The notes under the pieces: generated by a model | What the model was told of the DNA's origin: nothing | Seen by the model: only the letters and a program-made list of their open reading frames with translations | The model's database searches: none | Shown: piece after piece, positions 46,292 through 56,736 of the stretch | How the letters are laid out: each line of letters starts with the position of its first letter | Numbering within the stretch: position 1 is the stretch's first letter | Program-made: the position numbers and the translations under genes | Assembly: GCF_000013405.1 (NCBI RefSeq) | Contig: NC_007759.1 | Coordinates: 1,923,001 to 1,987,000, forward strand | DNA: 64,000 nt | Source of the DNA: Syntrophus aciditrophicus SB | GTDB lineage: Bacteria; Desulfobacterota; Syntrophia; Syntrophales; Syntrophaceae | Direction of reading: 5' to 3'

Positions 46292-47824
46292 TTCCGTTCC
46301 GCCGAGACGGCGGATATATCCTTCTTCCAGGACTCTCAAAAATTTGGCCTGCAGAGGGAAACTCATGTCGCCGATTTCATCGAGCAGCATCGTCCCCCCG
46401 TTGGCGTAATCCAGTAACCCGATTTTCTTCTTCCGGGCATCCGTAAAGGCCCCGGCCTCATATCCGAACAGCTCGCTTTCCAGAAGGGTCCCGGGAATAG
46501 CGGCGCAGTTGACGTCGACAAAAGCCTTTCCGCTTCGATTGCTCTGTCGATGAATGGCCCGGGCGATCAGCTCCTTCCCCGTGCCGCTTTCACCCTGGAT
46601 CAATACATTCGTGTCATGACCGGCAACTTCTTTGATTACGTGGAAAATACCGGCCATCTTACTGGATTTTCCGATGATGTTGTCAAAGCCGAGCAGAATA
46701 TCCTCCCGCTCCTTCAATTTTTCCACTTCCGTTTTCAAAGTCCTGGCTTCCAGAGACAGAAGCGAATGCATGATTGCGTTATCATAAGCCGTACATGCAT
46801 TTTTTACGAGGATATCCAGGATGTTGATCTGATCCGGTGTATACAGATTCCTTACCCTGGCCAGATACAGCGCCCCCCTGAACTTGTCCCTGATTCTCAT
46901 CGGAATGGCGATTTCCGAATGATGGTCTTTAAATATTGGGAAAAAACCGTCTTCTTCCGAGGAGGGATGTTTCACTACAATGACATTCGACTCAATAGCG
47001 CGAGATATGATACTTTGTTCAATTTTTTTGTTCCGTATCTGCATCTCCTCGATGGACATCTGTTTTCCATCATATACAAGATACCGTTTCTGATCGTGAT
47101 CGATAAGATAGAAGATTATTTTCGGCGCGCCGGCAATATCCAGTGCGCTTGAGATAAGGATGTCGCGGATGCGATTGTCCAGCACGTAACTGGAATTCAT
47201 CTCCGAAACAGCCTTCCCTAGGACGGTCAAATGGCGGATTTTCTCCGCGTTATTTTTAAAAAGCTGGGCGTTGTAAATGATGATGCTCATCTGGTTGGCA
47301 AAAGTCAGAAAAAGATCCATCATTTCTGGAAAGAATCTTGTTTTCTGACGGCACCACGTTGCTGCGGTTCCAAAGACTTCATCGCCGATTTTCAACGGCG
47401 CGCAGAATAATGATCCCTGATCGTGAATTCTTGTTAAGATACGATCCGTTGCCGTCAGGCGCGTATCCGTCGATACATCCTCGATCACCATCGCCTTTCC
47501 GCTTTTGAACACTTTGGACCCGATGCAATCGTCCGTCAGGTCAATCGCAACCGTAAACGCCCTTTTCTTTTCCTCGGGATTGTAATTTTTTACAACCTTG
47601 GTTTCCAGATACTGCTTGGAATCATTAAGCAAGCGGATGATTCCCTGATCAAAGCCAAGGGCATCGACAACGTCATCGAGTATTTTCTGCATGATTTCCT
47701 CGACATTTGACGGATCGGCGATCAGCGAACTGATACGGAAAAGGGTCTTGAGCAGCTTATCCTTATCAGACAGAGGCATTGACGATGTCAACAGGACATC
47801 CATTTGTCTGGATGTTGTTTCCAT
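46284..47824 (-). pseudogene. GAF-GAF-AAA+ sigma-54-dependent activator (FhlA-like), 5' part cut off by IS
   Basis: The N-terminal piece of an FhlA/NorR-like activator. Two GAF-type sensor domains (about 20-190 and 200-350) precede the AAA+ domain with Walker A GESGTGKELIARAIH, NCAAIPGTLLESELFG, and TMLLDEIGDM. The sigma-54 contact loop reads GAFTDA, not the usual GAFTGA. The frame runs eight codons into the IS before stopping, so the truncated protein lacks sensor II and the DNA-binding domain. The reconstructed gene would encode 707 residues. GAGGAGAAAGG precedes the ATG. The target operon is unknown. Confidence 0.93.
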
Positions 47825-47851
47825 AAAATCGACCTTTCTCCTCAGGAAATG

Positions 47852-47880
47852 TTAAAAAAACGGCCCTTCAAAGGGCCGGC
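47852..47880 (-). terminator. Intrinsic terminator after fusA
   Basis: On the minus strand a seven-base GC-rich stem (CGGCCCT/AGGGCCG, 47861-47878) precedes seven T (47854-47860). It ends the fusA unit just before the activator start. Confidence 0.92.
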
Positions 47881-47920
47881 AAACAAACTGCTCATTTTTG
47901 TAAACTCAGCTGCCAGTCCA

Positions 47921-49954
47921 TTACCCCTGATCATAGGCATAAAACTGCATCGTAAAGACTGCTCGACCCTGCGTCGCGGAGCGCAGATCCGTGGAATAAC
48001 CGAACAGGGCTTTCAAAGGAACCAGGGCCCGGATTTCGCACATGGCCCCCTTGGGCGTAATGGTCTGGATTTCTCCTTTTCTCGCATTGATGTCTCCGAT
48101 GACATCGCCCATAAATTCCGCCGGTGTAATGACGTTGACCGCCATGATGGGTTGAAGAAGAACGGATTCCCCCTTGATGCAGCCGTCCCTGAATGCCGAG
48201 CTCGCCGCAATTTTGTAACCGATCGGTGAAGATTCGCCTTCTTTCAATCCAACTTCCAAAATTTTTATCCTGATATCCACTACAGGATAACCGGCCACGG
48301 CTCCACTGACAAGAGATTCCTGAATGCCCTCTTCAACGGCCTTCACGTATTCCGCCGGAAGAATCGCGGTATCGGCCTTCCATTCAATCTCGACTCCGCT
48401 TCCTCGCTCTTTCGGTTCAAGAACAAGCCGTACATGACCGAAATGTTTTTTATCGCCCAGTTCCCGTTCGAAATGTCCTTCCACATCCACTTTATTCCGA
48501 ATGGTTTCACGATGGACAACCCTCGGCTTGCCCACATTGACATGGGCGTTAAACTCCCGTCCCAGCCTGTCGATAACAACTTCCAGGTGCAGTTCACCCA
48601 TCCCGGAAATCACGGTTTGTGCTGTTTCTTCGTCGTATTTCACCCGAAGGGTCGGATCCTCTTCCATCAATTTCAGCAAAGCCAGCGATAACTTTTCCTG
48701 ATCGGCAGGTGTTTTCGCCTCAATGGCCTGAGAAATGACAGGCTCATAAAATTCCATGGATTCCAGCAGGATGGGATTCTTCTCATCGCAGATCGTGTCG
48801 CCGGTCACCGTCTCTTTCAAGCCCATCACAGCGACAATATCCCCTGCGCCGGCCTGCTCGAGGCGCTCACGCTTGTTTGCATGCATCTTCAACAGTCTGG
48901 ATGCCTTTTCCTTCTTCTTTTTGCCCGCGTTGTAAAGTTCCTCGCCCGCTTTCATCTGCCCGGAATAGATGCGAATGTAGGTCAATTTCCGGCCTTCATC
49001 CTGCATGACCTTGAAAGCCAGCGCAGAAAGAGGTTCCTTTACACTGCTCGCCCTTGACAACTCTTCTTTCGTTGCCGGATGAATGCCTCGAACCGGCGGA
49101 ACATCCTCCGGGGAAGGCAGAAAATTGACCACGGCATCAAGCACTGGCTGTATTCCCTTATTCTTCAAGGCAGAACCGCACATGACGGGTACGAGGCGGT
49201 TTGCCAGTGTAGCTTCCCGGATTGCCCGGAGCAGATCGCTTTCAGAGATTTCCTCTCCTTCCAGGTACTTCTCCGCAATCCCGTCATCCACTTCCGCCAG
49301 GATTTCCAGCATGATTTCCCGATTCGCTTTTGCATCAGCTTCCCTGTCACCGGGTATTTCACTGTATTGATAATTGACGCCCTTCGAACCGTCATCCCAG
49401 GTAACCACTTTTTCCCGTATCAGATCCACAACCCCCAGGAACTGATCCTGCTGCCCCAGAGGTATCTGTATGGGAAGAGGAACGGAAGCGAAGCGTTCCT
49501 TCATCATCTTCACAACCCGGAAATAGTCCGCGCCGACACGATCCATTTTATTTATGAAAGCGATCTTTGGAACACCATATTTGTCTGCCTGATGCCAGAC
49601 GGTTTCCGATTGCGGTTCAACGCCGGCTACGGCATCAAAGACAACCACCGCTCCGTCCAGAACCCGAAGGCTGCGTTCCACTTCAATGGTGAAATCCACA
49701 TGGCCGGGCGTATCGATGATGTGAATTTCGTGATTGGCCCAGTTGCAGGTCGTCACAGCGGAAGAAATGGTTATGCCCCTTTCCTGCTCCTGCGGCATCC
49801 AATCCATGACGGCTTCTCCATCATGGACCTCGCCGATCTTGTAAGATTTCCCCGTATAATAGAGAATCCTTTCACTGACCGTTGTTTTTCCGGCATCAAT
49901 GTGAGCGATGATTCCGATATTTCTGATTCTTGAAAGTCTCGATTTCGGCGGCAT
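47921..49954 (-). CDS. fusA: Translation elongation factor G
   Basis: The ribosomal translocase GTPase. G motifs are [19 protein letters not shown] and NKMD; domain II and the translocation domains IV and V follow ([16 protein letters not shown], then GYPVVDIRI). At 677 residues it is slightly shorter than E. coli EF-G (704). It stands apart from a rpsL-rpsG-tuf operon, so it may be an additional EF-G rather than the only copy. It is preceded on the same strand by a GerMN-domain gene. Confidence 0.95.
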   Translation of the reverse strand: MPPKSRLSRIRNIGIIAHIDAGKTTVSERILYYTGKSYKIGEVHDGEAVMDWMPQEQERGITISSAVTTCNWANHEIHIIDTPGHVDFTIEVERSLRVLDGAVVVFDAVAGVEPQSETVWHQADKYGVPKIAFINKMDRVGADYFRVVKMMKERFASVPLPIQIPLGQQDQFLGVVDLIREKVVTWDDGSKGVNYQYSEIPGDREADAKANREIMLEILAEVDDGIAEKYLEGEEISESDLLRAIREATLANRLVPVMCGSALKNKGIQPVLDAVVNFLPSPEDVPPVRGIHPATKEELSRASSVKEPLSALAFKVMQDEGRKLTYIRIYSGQMKAGEELYNAGKKKKEKASRLLKMHANKRERLEQAGAGDIVAVMGLKETVTGDTICDEKNPILLESMEFYEPVISQAIEAKTPADQEKLSLALLKLMEEDPTLRVKYDEETAQTVISGMGELHLEVVIDRLGREFNAHVNVGKPRVVHRETIRNKVDVEGHFERELGDKKHFGHVRLVLEPKERGSGVEIEWKADTAILPAEYVKAVEEGIQESLVSGAVAGYPVVDIRIKILEVGLKEGESSPIGYKIAASSAFRDGCIKGESVLLQPIMAVNVITPAEFMGDVIGDINARKGEIQTITPKGAMCEIRALVPLKALFGYSTDLRSATQGRAVFTMQFYAYDQG

Positions 49955-49984
49955 TAGAATTCCATCTTTTTGGTCTGACAGCTG

Positions 49985-50611
49985 TTACTGAACTTTGGCA
50001 TTCTGCGCCAGATACTCCCTGTTGAAACTGAAAGGCTGTTTCAGGCTGATGTGGCCTTTCAGCGAATCAACTTCCCGACCTTCGATCAAGATCCGGACCG
50101 CTTTGATTTCGGGAATATTCGCTGTGAGAGAATTCGTCAGCGAATAAACCGTAGCCATTTCACTGGTGCTTCCTCCCGGATGGCTCTGCACGAGATTTTT
50201 GCTGAAACTGACATAGGCTGTCTGATTCTTTTCAATTTTCAGATCCCTGAGTTTGACTTCCGGAGGAAAGGTATTGACTTTTCCTGTCTTGGATCCATCC
50301 AGGATGGCTTTCACAATTTCACCCGCCTGCTGATCCGGCGTTTTGCCTTTGACAAGATAGCGTTTTTCGGGAACAAGAAATCGTTCATTAGCATCGGAAA
50401 AGTAAAGGACAGCGGCAAATTTCTCCCTGGACGCCTCATGCCCTGTCCGACCGCCTATCGGCGGATAGATGACATTAAAAAGCGTTATAAAGAAGAATAC
50501 CAGAAAACCGAAGACCGCAACACCGATTACTCCAAGGATCAGACGTCTTGTATCCTTTTTCTTTTTTTTGTTTTTCAATTCCGTGATTCGCTTCTGTTTC
50601 TTTGTAGCCAT
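49985..50611 (-). CDS. GerMN-domain membrane-anchored protein
   Basis: A 208-residue protein with a Lys-rich cytoplasmic start, one membrane helix (about 24-47, ILGVIGVAVFGFLVFFFITL) and an extracytoplasmic GerMN domain: LYFSDANERFLVPEKRYLV, then AGEIVKAILDGSK, VSFSKNLV, and TNSLTANIPEIKAVRILIEG. GerMN domains occur in spore and envelope proteins; in non-sporulating bacteria the role is unknown. It lies upstream of fusA by about 30 bases. Confidence 0.85.
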   Translation of the reverse strand: MATKKQKRITELKNKKKKKDTRRLILGVIGVAVFGFLVFFFITLFNVIYPPIGGRTGHEASREKFAAVLYFSDANERFLVPEKRYLVKGKTPDQQAGEIVKAILDGSKTGKVNTFPPEVKLRDLKIEKNQTAYVSFSKNLVQSHPGGSTSEMATVYSLTNSLTANIPEIKAVRILIEGREVDSLKGHISLKQPFSFNREYLAQNAKVQ

Positions 50612-50891
50612 ATTACGTTGTACCCCGGCTGGCGAAAAGTTGCCACAATCTAAGGTATTTTCAATGGGCTGTCAAGAAAAGAACGAAACGGAATTCAGAC
50701 AGGCAGGCAAAGTATTCGCTATAATAATTATATAAAATAATTCACATTTACTTACTTTATTCTTGATCTTTAAAAAGGATTATATTAGTGTCCAGCGTTA
50801 AATTGATCAACCTGCCAATATCCGTTTATTGGCTCATCTTATTATTTATTTGCACACCCGAGAACACGGACCGCCGTGCAGGGAGAAAGTC

Positions 50892-53183
50892 ATGACAGAC
50901 ATTCTGACAAAAAATCATCAAATTTCCGAACTCGAGGAAAAACTCCTGTTACGGAAGAAATTGCAGGACATTACCAACCAGATTCATGCCGCCCGGAATA
51001 TCAAACAGATCCTTGTAGACCTCAAAGAAGGCATACTGAACCTTTTCGACGCGTATTCCATTACAATCTATGTCGTCGATCGTTTAAGGAACGAGATTTT
51101 CTCCCTGCTGCTCTCCGCCTCCCAGATAAAAGAAATCCGTGTGCCCATCAACAATAAAAGCATTGCCGGCTACGTGGCCAATAACAAAAAAACCGTCAAT
51201 ATCGCCGATGCTTATGATGTCGCGGAACTGAGACAAATTGATCCCGAGTTGAGCTTCGACTTGAGCTGGGACAAAAAGACCGGGTTCCGCTCTCGACAGA
51301 TTCTCTGCTCTCCAGTTTTCTACAACGGCAAGCTCTCCGGTGTCATTCAGATTCTCAACAAGAAAGGCGGGGGTAAATTTTCGGATGAAGAAGTGGGTTT
51401 TGTCCAGGAAATCGCGGAAGTTCTCGGTGTCGCTTTTTTCAACCAGGAACGATATGCCCGCCGTCGGAAAACCCGTTATGACTACCTCATCAGCAGAGAT
51501 CTGCTGACGGAAGAAGAACTTGACAACGCGTGGGAGGAAGCACGGGACAAGAAGGAACCGATGGAATCTTTCCTCATGAAAAAGTACGACGTTTCCAAGG
51601 AAGACATCGGAAAGTCTCTGTCGGAATTTTATCACTGTAAATTCATACAGTTCGATGACAAATTCCCCATCCCCGGCGATTTGCTGAAAAACCTCAAGCG
51701 GGAATATCTGCGTCGTGAATTATGGGTTCCTCTCTGCAAAACCGATGACAAAATCCAGGTTATCGTTGATGATCCGAACAATATCCTGAAACGGGATATG
51801 ATAGAGAGTCTTTTAAAAACAAAGGCCGTCAAATACGACGTTGCCTTTCCGGAAGACATCATAAGGTATATCAACTATTTCTTTCAGATGCCTGCAGATG
51901 AATCCTCCTTTACCGAACTTCTCGGCAAACTGGACGAAGACGAAGAAACGCCGGAAGAAGACGGTGAAATCGTTACGGAATCGGACAGCGTCATTATGCA
52001 GCTCGTTAACAAGATCATCAACGATGCCTATTTTCGACGCAGTTCCGATATCCACATTGAACCGAACGTCGCGAAAAAAAACGTGGATATCCGCTTCCGC
52101 GTCGACGGCGACTGTTCGCTTTATCAGACGGTGCCCTTTAATTACCGGGCTGCCCTCGTCTCACGCATAAAGATCATGTCCAACCTGGATATTACGGTAA
52201 AAAGAATCCCCCAGGATGGAAAAATCAAGTTCAAAAGTGTCAATGGAGATGAAATTGAACTCCGGGTTGCCACCATACCTACACAGGGCAACGTGGAAGA
52301 CGTTGTCATGCGTATCCTGGCAAAAGGTGAAACTCTGCCTCTTGAAGCTATGGGCATGATGGATCGCAATTACGGTGAAATGCTCAAGATCCTGGAAAAG
52401 CCCTATGGCATGGTCCTTGTTGTCGGCCCGACCGGATCGGGAAAGACCACCACGCTGCATGCAGCCCTTCGCCACATCAACACCCCGGAAAGGAAGATAT
52501 GGACGGCTGAAGATCCGGTCGAAATAACGCAATACGGATTGCGGCAGGTCCAGGTTCAGCCAAAGATCGGTTTTGATTTTGCCGCCGCGATGCGAGCCTT
52601 TCTCCGTGCCGACCCGGATGTCATCATGGTCGGTGAAATGCGAGATTTTGAAACGGCGAAGACCGGTGTCGAGGCGTCCCTGACGGGGCATCTTGTCTTC
52701 AGCACCCTGCATACAAACAGCGCCCCGGAAACCATTACCCGGTTGCTGGATATGGGCATTGACCCTCTCAATTTTTCCGATGCCCTGCTCTGCATTCTCG
52801 CCCAGCGACTGGTCAGGACTCTGTGCAAAAAGTGCAAGGAAGCCTATCATCCAACCCGGGCCGAATATGACGAAATAGCAGAAAGTTACGGTCTGGAGCA
52901 CTTTGCCCGACTGAATCTTCCTTACACGGATGACTTTGTCCTCTACCGCCCCAAGGGCTGCGACGCCTGCGACCGGACCGGCTACAAAGGAAGGATGGGC
53001 ATTCACGAACTGCTGATCGGTTCGGATTCGATCAAGCGCCTGATCCAGAAACATGCCGATATCGATACGATGCGGGAGACTGCTATAGTCGAAGGCATGA
53101 CAACCCTTCTGCAGGATGGCATCAGAAAGGCGATTCAGGGGATGACCGATTTCAGACAGGTTCGCAGGGTCTGCATCAAATAG
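50892..53183 (+). CDS. GAF-domain-fused type IV pilus/type II secretion ATPase (PilB/GspE)
   Basis: A cytoplasmic assembly ATPase. From ATG 50892 (763 residues) it has an N-terminal GAF domain (about 20-175, with VPINNKSIAGYVANNKKTVN), a GspE-N/MshEN-type domain (RDLLTEEELDNAWEEARDKK), and the secretion ATPase core: Walker A GPTGSGKTTTLHAAL, Asp box and Walker B DPDVIMVGEMRD, His box TGHLVFSTLHTNSA, and the tetracysteine zinc motif CKKC...CDAC. AGGGAGAAAGTC precedes the ATG. No other pilus gene is nearby, so it is an orphan. The GAF domain suggests ligand control of pilus extension or secretion. Confidence 0.93.
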   Translation: MTDILTKNHQISELEEKLLLRKKLQDITNQIHAARNIKQILVDLKEGILNLFDAYSITIYVVDRLRNEIFSLLLSASQIKEIRVPINNKSIAGYVANNKKTVNIADAYDVAELRQIDPELSFDLSWDKKTGFRSRQILCSPVFYNGKLSGVIQILNKKGGGKFSDEEVGFVQEIAEVLGVAFFNQERYARRRKTRYDYLISRDLLTEEELDNAWEEARDKKEPMESFLMKKYDVSKEDIGKSLSEFYHCKFIQFDDKFPIPGDLLKNLKREYLRRELWVPLCKTDDKIQVIVDDPNNILKRDMIESLLKTKAVKYDVAFPEDIIRYINYFFQMPADESSFTELLGKLDEDEETPEEDGEIVTESDSVIMQLVNKIINDAYFRRSSDIHIEPNVAKKNVDIRFRVDGDCSLYQTVPFNYRAALVSRIKIMSNLDITVKRIPQDGKIKFKSVNGDEIELRVATIPTQGNVEDVVMRILAKGETLPLEAMGMMDRNYGEMLKILEKPYGMVLVVGPTGSGKTTTLHAALRHINTPERKIWTAEDPVEITQYGLRQVQVQPKIGFDFAAAMRAFLRADPDVIMVGEMRDFETAKTGVEASLTGHLVFSTLHTNSAPETITRLLDMGIDPLNFSDALLCILAQRLVRTLCKKCKEAYHPTRAEYDEIAESYGLEHFARLNLPYTDDFVLYRPKGCDACDRTGYKGRMGIHELLIGSDSIKRLIQKHADIDTMRETAIVEGMTTLLQDGIRKAIQGMTDFRQVRRVCIK

Positions 53184-53189
53184 GACGGT

Positions 53190-55826
53190 TCAGCCTTCTT
53201 TAAGCCTTTCCTGCCAGTTCAGCATCATGTTGAGGGCATCATGCGGCTCCACGCGGGAAATGTTCAACGCCGCAAGCTCTTCGATGACGCGTTCCCGCTC
53301 GCTCATGAAGAGATTCAACTGTCCCGGGTTGCGGGGTTTTCTTTTTCTGCTCCGGGCAATCCTGGGCATGCCCACCTCATCCATTTCCCCTTTTTCCAGA
53401 TTGTCGAGGATCTCTCTGGCGCGGACAATGACCTCTTCCGGAACTCCGGCGATGCGGGCAACCTGAATCCCGTAACTCCGGTTTGTTCCTCCGGGAACAA
53501 TCTTTCTGAGGAAGATGATTCGGTCACCCCATTCCTTGACCGCGATATTGTAATTCCTGTATCCCGTTCCCGCGACGGCCAATTCGGTAAGCTGATGATA
53601 GTGTGTCGCAAACAGGGTCCGCGCCCCGATCCAGTTTTTGTCATGGAGATATTCCGCCACCGCCCAGGCAATGCTGAGCCCGTCAAACGTGCTGGTTCCC
53701 CTTCCCACCTCATCCAGTATGACCAGGCTTCGGCCGGTGGCATGACAGAGGATCTGGGCCACCTCATTCATTTCCACCATGAAGGTGCTCTGCCCCCGGA
53801 TCAGGCTGTCCGCGGCTCCGATCCGCGTGAAGATGCGATCCACGACCCCGATCCGCGCCCGTGATGACGGCACGAAACTCCCCATCTGGGCCATTAGAAC
53901 GATCAGGGCCACCTGGCGGATGTAGGTGGATTTCCCCGCCATGTTCGGACCCGTAATCACCAGGAACCGGTTTTCGTCCGTGTCCAGAACCACGTCATTG
54001 GGAACGAAGCCGTCCCTGAGGGACATCCGTTCGACAACGGGATGGCGCCCCACGTCAATCTCGATCCGATCTTCCAGGTCCACAACTGGACAGCAGTAAT
54101 TATACTTTTCAGCTACTTCAGCCAGCGAGGCCAGCGCATCAAGATCAGCCAGCAGCGTCGCCGTCGCCTGCATTCGAGTAATTTCCGCCGCCGCGCATTC
54201 CCTTACCTGCATGAACAGGTCATATTCCCGCTCCCGGCATCGCGTCTCCGCGTTGAGCACGGTCGCCTCGTATTCCTTGAGTTCCTGATTAATGTAGCGT
54301 TCCGCGTTGACGAGGGTCTGCTTTCTCACGTAATCTTCCGGAGCCAGGGCAGAGTTGGCCTTGGAGATCTCGATGTAATACCCGAAGACGTTGTTAAAAC
54401 CCACCTTGAGCGATGAAATGCCCGTTCTTTTTCTTTCCTTCTCCTCGAGGGCCGCGATCCAGCGCCGGCCGTCCCGCGTCATGAAGAACAGCCGATCCCT
54501 TTCCTCGTCATATCCTTCCTTAATGATCCCCCCTTCTCGAAGCGTGACCGGAGGAGAATCGCAAATCGCTTTTTCAATGAGATCGTAAAGATCGGGCAAT
54601 TCGTCAATGCCGTCTTGAATTCTGTCCAGCATGAACGAATTGCTGTCGGCAAGGAGGTTTTTCAGAACCGGGAGATTTTTCAGAGACTGTTTCAAAGCAA
54701 TCAGATCACGACCGTTGGCAACTCCCAGGGCAATCCGTCCCGCCAGGCGTTCCATGTCGTAAACCTCGGAAAGAACTTTTCGCAGATTTTCGCGAAACAG
54801 GTGATTTTCACGGATTTCCGCAACGGCAGCCAGCCTTGCCTTAATTTTCTCCGGATCGACAAGGGGGTAGTTCAGCCACCAGCGGAGGCGGCGCCCTCCC
54901 ATGGCCGTCACGGTTTCATCGAGAACAGAAAACAGGGAACCGGCAGTCCGGTTATCCTGAATCGTTTTGAAAAGTTCGAGGTTCCGCTTCGCCGTTTCAT
55001 CGAGAACGAGGTATTCAGCCGCCGAGTACCATTGCAGCCGATTGATGTGTGTCAGCCGGCTTTTCTGGGTTTCCTCCACATAGCGCAGGACGGCGCCCGC
55101 CGCCCCGATAACCGCGGGGCAGTCTTTCAGCCCCAGATCTTCCAGGTCCTCTTTCCGGATATAGTCCTGCAGGCGGCCCAGGGCCGATTCCCGATCGAAA
55201 TATTCATCGGGAAATTCATCAAGGCGGCAGGAATTTTCCCTGCCGGCAAAAGCTTTTAAAAAACCTTGCTTCCCGCTTCCCTGTGGAACCATGATCTCTC
55301 GAAAATCCAAGGCTGCAAGCTCCGTTTCAAAAAACCGGATATCCTGAAAATCACTGACCCGGAATTCCCCTGTTGAAATATCCAGAAAGGCCAACCCGAT
55401 ATGATGCTCCAAAGGGAAAACCGCCGCCAGAAAGTTATTTTCCTTGGCATGAAGATTTGCTGTGTCGACAACCAGCCCCGGGGTGACGATCCGAACGACC
55501 TCCCGCCTGACAACGCCTTTGGCCAGTTTCGGATCTTCAATCTGTTCACAGACCGCTACCTTGAATCCCTTTTCAATCAGCTTTGGAATGTAAGTAGACG
55601 ATGCATGGTATGGAAAGCCGCAAAGGGGGATGCTGTCCTCCTTTCCCTTGTTTCTTGATGTAAGGGTGATATCCAGAATTTTGGATGCGGTTACGGCGTC
55701 TTCAAAAAAGATTTCATAAAAATCCCCCATGCGGAAAAGGACAATGCAGTCCTTGTGCAGAGCCTTGACTTCCGCATACTGCTTCATCGCCGGGGTCAAA
55801 CTGCTTATTTCCATGGATTCTTTCAT
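53190..55826 (-). CDS. mutS: DNA mismatch repair protein MutS
   Basis: Recognises mispaired bases. The N-terminal mismatch-binding domain has the Phe-x-Glu motif ([15 protein letters not shown]), followed by connector, lever and clamp domains. The ATPase has [13 protein letters not shown] and [15 protein letters not shown] with [10 protein letters not shown]. It has 878 residues. I use ATG 55826, which overlaps the stop of the upstream gene as ATGA; a TTG two codons earlier is also in frame. It is convergent with the GAF-PilB gene, six bases apart. Confidence 0.98.
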
Positions 55827-56227
55827 TCCCAACGATCGCCGCCTCGTTTTTTCAATTCGATGAAATCCCCGCTTCCCTGCTTCTGATTTCCGAAGAAGGC
55901 ATTCATCAGCCAGTTCGCAGCGCTGATCAGCAGCGCGCCGAACACAGCGGTCCAGAATCCCTGAACATCGAATCCGGGAATGACTCCCGACGCCATCTTG
56001 AGAATCAGGGCGTTAATCAGGAACGTAAACAGGCCAAAAGTGAGAATGTTGACAGGAAGTGTCAGCAGGATGAGAACGGGCCGGAAAAAAACGTTGAGAA
56101 AGCCCAGCATGGCCGCAGCCAGCAAAGCGGAAAAAAATCCACCAACCTTGATTCCTTCCAGTAGATAGGCGGCAAGTAAAACAGACAAGGTTAAAATAAG
56201 CCACTTAATAAGTAATTTCATCATCAA
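55823..56227 (-). CDS. Phage-holin superfamily IV (YvlD-like) membrane protein
   Basis: A 134-residue membrane protein of the YvlD family with four hydrophobic helices: [61 protein letters not shown] and [18 protein letters not shown]. Despite the family name it is a chromosomal envelope protein, not a phage lysis gene here. Its stop overlaps the mutS start (ATGA), which suggests translational coupling. It ends in a short charged tail. Confidence 0.88.
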
Positions 56228-56306
56228 ACGTCCTGTCCTGGTGTTTTATTATGATGGAATGACGAACGTCAAGACCTGTTATTTATAAACCTTCAAACAA
56301 AGAGGG

Positions 56307-56335
56307 TTGACATTCATTTTGTCTTATATTATGAA
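56307..56335 (+). promoter_or_regulatory. Putative promoter of tRNA-Asn
   Basis: TTGACA (56307-56312) is followed 17 bases later by TATGAA (56330-56335); TATTAT at a 14-base spacing is an alternative. It ends 27 bases before the tRNA. Confidence 0.5.
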
Positions 56336-56361
56336 GCAGAACAATCTTCGACTGCACATGT

Positions 56362-56437
56362 TCCTCAGTAGCTCAGTCGGTAGAGCAGATGGCTGTTAAC
56401 CATCGGGTCCGTGGTTCGAGTCCGCGCTGGGGAGCCA
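56362..56437 (+). tRNA. tRNA-Asn (anticodon GUU)
   Basis: A full cloverleaf: acceptor TCCTCAG/CTGGGGA with one G-T pair, D arm AGCTCAGTCGGTAGAGC, anticodon stem ATGG/CCAT around CTGTTAA (anticodon GTT), T loop TTCGAGT, discriminator G and encoded CCA. No integrase or attachment repeat is visible beside it. Confidence 0.97.
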
Positions 56438-56736
56438 ATACATGTTGAGCCGGTCACTTTCGCATGAGGGTGTCCGGCTTTTCATTTTACCCGGATCACC
56501 AATGCAGGAATCTCAAAGAGTCTGCTCCCATCCTGTTGATTTCGGATTACTTTAATAGAACGGACGGGTGGGGCTGGCGCCAACCCCGCATCAACACCAC
56601 AGTTCTTAATTTAATTCAGTCAAATACACAAGTAAAAGGTATCGTTCAGAGATACAAGCGGCCTGTCTATTCTTCCATGTGATGAAATTAATGCGCGAAA
56701 CTCGCATCTTGAAGAAACATTAGCCATTATAAAGGC
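56438..56736. other. Gene-free spacer after tRNA-Asn
   Basis: I see no credible gene, no duplicated tRNA 3' end and no integrase remnant in these 300 bases. Confidence 0.5.

Noticed and set aside
55823-56227. Phage holin as a sign of prophage
   Set aside because: It belongs to the YvlD-type membrane family, is coupled to mutS, and no phage gene is nearby.
56362-56736. tRNA-Asn as an integration site
   Set aside because: No integrase and no repeated tRNA 3' end was found next to it.
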